DNA of 64,000 nt from Bombus terrestris (Eukaryota; Arthropoda; Insecta; Hymenoptera; Apidae). Every line of letters begins with the position of its first letter. The stretch's first letter is position 1. Under the pieces are notes generated by a model that saw only the letters and a list, made by a program, of their open reading frames with translations, did not search any database and was not told where the DNA came from. The stretch lies in NCBI RefSeq assembly GCF_910591885.1, contig NC_063279.1, positions 5,580,001-5,644,000 on the forward strand, read 5' to 3'. Below, one piece after another: positions 62,746 to 64,000 of this stretch. Both the position numbers and the translations under genes were made by a program.

Positions 62746-63128
62746 TTAAACGCGGATGTTGGGGTTGGTACTGGCCACGTAGTTCAAAAGTTCTTCGGAG
62801 TCCTCGCAGACAAATGGTTTCTGGTGATAGCAAGCCACATCGTGCCAGCTGATTCCATCTTTGTAAACGTTGTTTAGGATGGACATGCAAGATTCACTGG
62901 TGCCATTTATGTCGAATTCAGCGTTGTCCGGTTGTCTGACCTTCTTGTGTCCAGTTTGAGACCATGGATTGAAGGACCAACCTTCGGGGATTTGATTTGT
63001 TGGCGCCATCTTCTTTCTGTTGGCTGACCAGAACCAACCATAGAGGGCTTTGGGTTCGAGATCACGACGATTCTCGCAGCCTTTGAAGTCGCAGAGACGT
63101 CCAGATGTCCAGATGTAAGGAACATCGT
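62746..63128 (-). CDS. C-type lectin, 3' terminal exon (partial gene)
   Basis: This is the C-terminal part of a C-type lectin-like domain, usually secreted or membrane proteins that bind sugars, often with immune roles in insects. The terminal exon starts after acceptor TTTTTTCATAG (63130-63129) in phase 2 and encodes 126 complete residues to TAA. Visible hallmarks in order are a WTSGR..C stretch, WFWSANRKKM, NPWSQTGHKKVRQPDN, the ESCM segment, and the closing WHDVACYHQKPFVCE. The residues before the Asn read QPD, the arrangement linked to galactose-type specificity in classical C-type lectins. The usual WND is WHD here. The upstream exons, with the signal peptide, are not visible in 63129-64000 and probably lie beyond the window. 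Confidence 0.85.
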
Positions 63129-64000
63129 CTATGAAAAAATAATTTATTAATTTTTATGAAAGAAATGATTAATACATAACTTTATTATACAGATTATGCA
63201 ATTCTTTGGTATGTTTTTTCTGATAGGTAAAGAGCTGTAATCTTTTCCCGAAGGAAACTAATATTCAAGTGAAATCTATACTGTGAAAGCTGAAAATTAT
63301 GGTATAATATTTTACGAACTTTTTTCTATTTTCATTTTAAGTATATTCCAAGTATAATGAAATATGGAAAATTTTGCATTATTTTTCTAGAATCTTATAA
63401 TTTTAGTCATAGATTTACGATTTTCGTAAAAAAGTACTTCTTTAAAAATTTCTGCTTAAATTTTCTACAGGTTAGAAAACAATATAATTTATAAAAGGTT
63501 TTCGCTTTTCTCATCCAAAGGACAACCTTCGAAAAAATAACCGCATTTTAATATCGGTAGAAATATTAACATAGATGAGTTTCAGATCATATTACTTCGT
63601 GGCAAGAGACATATGCGGTCGAAATGATTGATGCGTTCCGTGATGCAACTGTGTATGTATATAAGAAGATGAGATTCCTCAGCCTCAACCCACTTAAAGA
63701 TCCTTCGTTTTGCCTTGAAGATTCTGTTGTTAACTCGTTAACTCGGAGATTCTAACTTCTCGACAACGAATGGAAATTGTATCTGCACTTGCGAAAACAA
63801 TTAGTTGTATGCAAATGAGCCACAAACAAATTTCAACGTGTGTATTTTTATTGATTCAAATATTTCATCTGTGATGGGATAATTGACCACAGCTAATAGA
63901 TCAATAGACGATCACTAAATTCTCTCGATCCTTCTTTCTTGTTTCTCAAAATATTTGATTCAATAAAAAAAAAAAAAGGGGGGGAACTATTTTTGCAGAC
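63129..64000. other. Probable intron of the lectin gene
   Basis: AT-rich sequence with no supported exon. It most likely lies in the intron upstream of the lectin terminal exon. A homopolymer junction of about 13 A then 8 G occurs at 63966-63985. Confidence 0.45.

Noticed and set aside
1..64000. tRNA genes, CRISPR arrays and well-known insect microRNAs
   Set aside because: No sequence with convincing A and B boxes and cloverleaf arms was seen, no spaced repeats, and none of the familiar microRNA sequences I looked for by eye; a covariance-model search would be decisive.

Overview
This window looks like a piece of an insect nuclear genome. It is very AT-rich, all protein genes are split by short introns (mostly 60-150 bp) with GT-AG borders, and every recognisable product is a conserved animal protein. 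The gene style and a short TTAA-flanked element fit a hymenopteran, with a bee as my best guess. The species assignment is inference, not proof. I rebuilt the exon chains by reading splice sites and keeping phase. Each complete model below gives a total length divisible by three with no internal stop.

Layout from left to right: (1) an RFX5/RFX7-type transcription factor on the minus strand (1505-7068). (2) Divergent from it, the mitochondrial presequence protease PITRM1 (8659-11769, +). (3) A METTL25/METTL25B-type methyltransferase (12150-13877, +). (4) Convergent with it, Mediator subunit MED8 (14102-15901, -). (5) A glycine N-acyltransferase-like GNAT enzyme (17861-19049, -), head to head with (6) TSC2/tuberin (19989-28103, +, 29 coding exons). 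(7) A 305-bp piggyBac-like MITE (28612-28916). (8) The Flower (fwe) membrane protein, with two alternative last exons (29096-31824, +). (9) A long AT-rich gap holding a pair of exon-like segments near 36 kb. (10) An adenylate kinase isoenzyme 5-like gene on the minus strand (38208-47668) with a 5.4-kb first intron. (11) A gene-poor stretch of about 7 kb. (12) A RING-CH (MARCH) ubiquitin ligase (55270-58485, -), divergent from (13) the TFIIIC subunit GTF3C5 (59594-62081, +). (14) The 3' terminal exon of a C-type lectin (62746-63128, -), whose upstream exons I cannot see.

The genes do not form one pathway. They are mostly housekeeping functions: transcription (MED8, GTF3C5, RFX), growth control (TSC2), mitochondrial peptide clearance (PITRM1), and membrane or vesicle functions (Flower, MARCH).

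The observations I find most worth checking are in the AK5-like gene and Flower. The AK5-like protein has two kinase domains with complementary defects. Its mRNA also carries an 84-codon overlapping upstream reading frame, a possible lipidation signal at the true N-terminus, and an Asn-Gly-rich tail. Flower has alternative C-termini. The TTAA-flanked fold-back element just upstream of Flower and the exon-like pair near 36 kb are also notable. I found no CRISPR array, rRNA or convincing tRNA.
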